Assembly (NCBI RefSeq): GCF_005885675.1
Contig: NZ_VANR01000001.1
Location: 124,001 to 188,000, forward strand
DNA from: Polaribacter aestuariivivens
GTDB taxonomy: Bacteria > Bacteroidota > Bacteroidia > Flavobacteriales > Flavobacteriaceae
DNA length: 64,000 bases
Direction of reading: 5' to 3'
Each line of letters starts with the position of its first letter. The first letter of the stretch is position 1. The position numbers and the translations under genes are program-made. This document shows positions 63,186 to 64,000 of this stretch, piece by piece. Under the pieces are notes generated by a model, which saw only the letters and a list, made by a program, of their open reading frames with translations, was not told the origin of the DNA and searched no databases.

Positions 63186-63842
63186 ATGATTCGTTTTCAT
63201 AAAGAAGGGTATAAAATTATTGTAATTGCCTTTATATTAGCCATTGCTGGTATTTTATTAGCAGAAAAATTATTAGAAACTAATTGGTTGATTAAATCGA
63301 TACAAGTAGTTATTGTTTTCTTATTAATAATCATTTTGCAGTTTTTCAGAAACCCAAAAAGAGCCACTAATATTGATGAAACAACAATTATTGCTCCTGT
63401 AGACGGAAAAGTTGTAGTGATAGAAGAAGTTGAAGAACCAGAATATTTTAAAGATAAAAGACTACAGGTTTCAATTTTTATGTCACCTATAAATGTACAT
63501 GTAACAAGATATGCTATGAGTGGTTTGATTAAGTACAGTAAATATCATCCAGGAAAATATTTAGTTGCATGGCATCCAAAAGCATCAACTGAAAACGAAA
63601 GAACAACTATTGTTATAGAAAATGATTCTTTTGGTGAAATTTTATATAGACAAATTGCTGGGGCTTTGGCTAAGAGAATTGTAAATTATGCTATAGAAGG
63701 CGAAACCGTAATTCAAGGTACTGATGCTGGATTCATAAAATTTGGCTCAAGAGTAGATTTATTTTTACCATTAAATACAGAACTAACCGTAAAGTTAGGT
63801 GATAAAGTAAAAGGAGGTATACAAGTTATTGCCAAAAAATAA
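63186..63842 (+). CDS. psd: Phosphatidylserine decarboxylase
   Basis: 218 residues, the short bacterial form. The cleavage site that makes the pyruvoyl group is GS in IKFGSRVDLFLP (about 188-199). It has two N-terminal membrane segments (about 10-26, 33-49), then APVDGKVVVIEEV. It makes phosphatidylethanolamine, completing the cdsA-psd pair. Confidence 0.93.
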   Translation: MIRFHKEGYKIIVIAFILAIAGILLAEKLLETNWLIKSIQVVIVFLLIIILQFFRNPKRATNIDETTIIAPVDGKVVVIEEVEEPEYFKDKRLQVSIFMSPINVHVTRYAMSGLIKYSKYHPGKYLVAWHPKASTENERTTIVIENDSFGEILYRQIAGALAKRIVNYAIEGETVIQGTDAGFIKFGSRVDLFLPLNTELTVKLGDKVKGGIQVIAKK

Positions 63843-64000
63843 ATGAATAACGAGTTAGATATAGAATTTTCTGAGGCGTTTGAAAAAATATCTTGTTTAA
63901 AAGAAGCTGTTGCTCCTGATATTATGCTAAAATTTTATGCCTATTACAAACAAGCTTATTATGGAAGCACTTTTTCTTTTAATAATGAACTAGATGTTAG
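63843..64000 (+). CDS. Acyl-CoA-binding protein (5' part, cut by window edge)
   Basis: 52 codons are visible, starting directly after the psd stop. The sequence FSEAFEKISCLKEAVAPDIM and then LKFYAYYKQAYYG is the acyl-CoA-binding-protein helix 1-2 signature. It buffers long-chain acyl-CoA in the cytosol. The C-terminus is outside the window. Confidence 0.8.
   Translation, partial: MNNELDIEFSEAFEKISCLKEAVAPDIMLKFYAYYKQAYYGSTFSFNNELDV

Overview
The window is one contiguous piece of a marine-type Flavobacteriaceae chromosome (Bacteroidota; Polaribacter or Tenacibaculum-like, genus inferred only). The evidence is a very AT-rich sequence, a type IX secretion sorting domain, TonB-dependent receptors with carboxypeptidase-regulatory-like N-termini, a GLPGLI protein, a GH3/serine-hydrolase fusion, GH109, DUF4159 and DUF4834 proteins, and promoters of the TTTG-N19-21-TAnnTTTG type. 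No tRNA, rRNA, CRISPR array, IS element or prophage was seen. Genes are dense; the only stretch over 300 bp without an intact ORF is a decayed sulfatase (29794-31314).

Layout. 1-3.1 kb: YfhO-like membrane protein (cut by the left edge), a DUF4834 protein and an outer-membrane protein with a basic tail. 3.1-6.3 kb: GNAT-like protein, rsmE and a membrane-bound AraC regulator. 6.5-9.4 kb: a tightly coupled trio (alpha-oxoamine synthase, fatty-acid desaturase, GNAT-like acyltransferase), the best candidate for an undescribed lipid or signal pathway. 9.5-12.5 kb: DUF4159, BASS transporter and PlsC-like acyltransferase. 12.5-18 kb (mostly minus): GH3-serine hydrolase fusion, a small conserved protein, DEDDh exonuclease and PPK2. 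18.1-24.6 kb: metallo-beta-lactamase lipoprotein with Cu/Zn SOD, a TPR protein, the pyrR-pyrB operon running into a solitary T9SS sorting domain and ribonuclease Z, and a CoA-binding protein. 24.7-31.3 kb: two tandem paralogous TonB receptors and the sulfatase pseudogene. 31.4-37 kb: GLPGLI protein, KAS III, and a three-gene operon (GH109, nucleotidyltransferase, sugar kinase) that reads as GalNAc release and re-activation. 37-45.7 kb: htpG, amidohydrolase, zinc peptidase, GNAT, SDR, a propeller/SnoaL fusion, rluD and a PASTA protein. 45.7-52.9 kb: ddl, coaD, M14 peptidase lipoprotein, lactonase lipoprotein and a two-subunit molybdenum hydroxylase. 52.9-54.9 kb: a convergent type II restriction-modification pair (Eco47II-like nuclease and an HTH-fused C5 methyltransferase). 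55-64 kb: SulP transporter, NUDIX, pyrE, SRPBCC, birA, and the rsfS-ftsH-LUD-cdsA-psd-ACBP run, cut by the right edge.

Non-coding structure is rich for such a compact region. There are two arrays of an 8-bp repeat (CYTTGAAA) at promoters or starts, a triplicated terminator arm at 6421-6505, a palindromic element flanked by 13-bp direct repeats at 17059-17151, several Bacteroidota-type interspersed hairpin repeats, and a 16-bp palindrome in the htpG promoter with near-copies upstream of the metallo-hydrolase/SOD operon. All calls come from reading the sequence; no alignment or database search was run.
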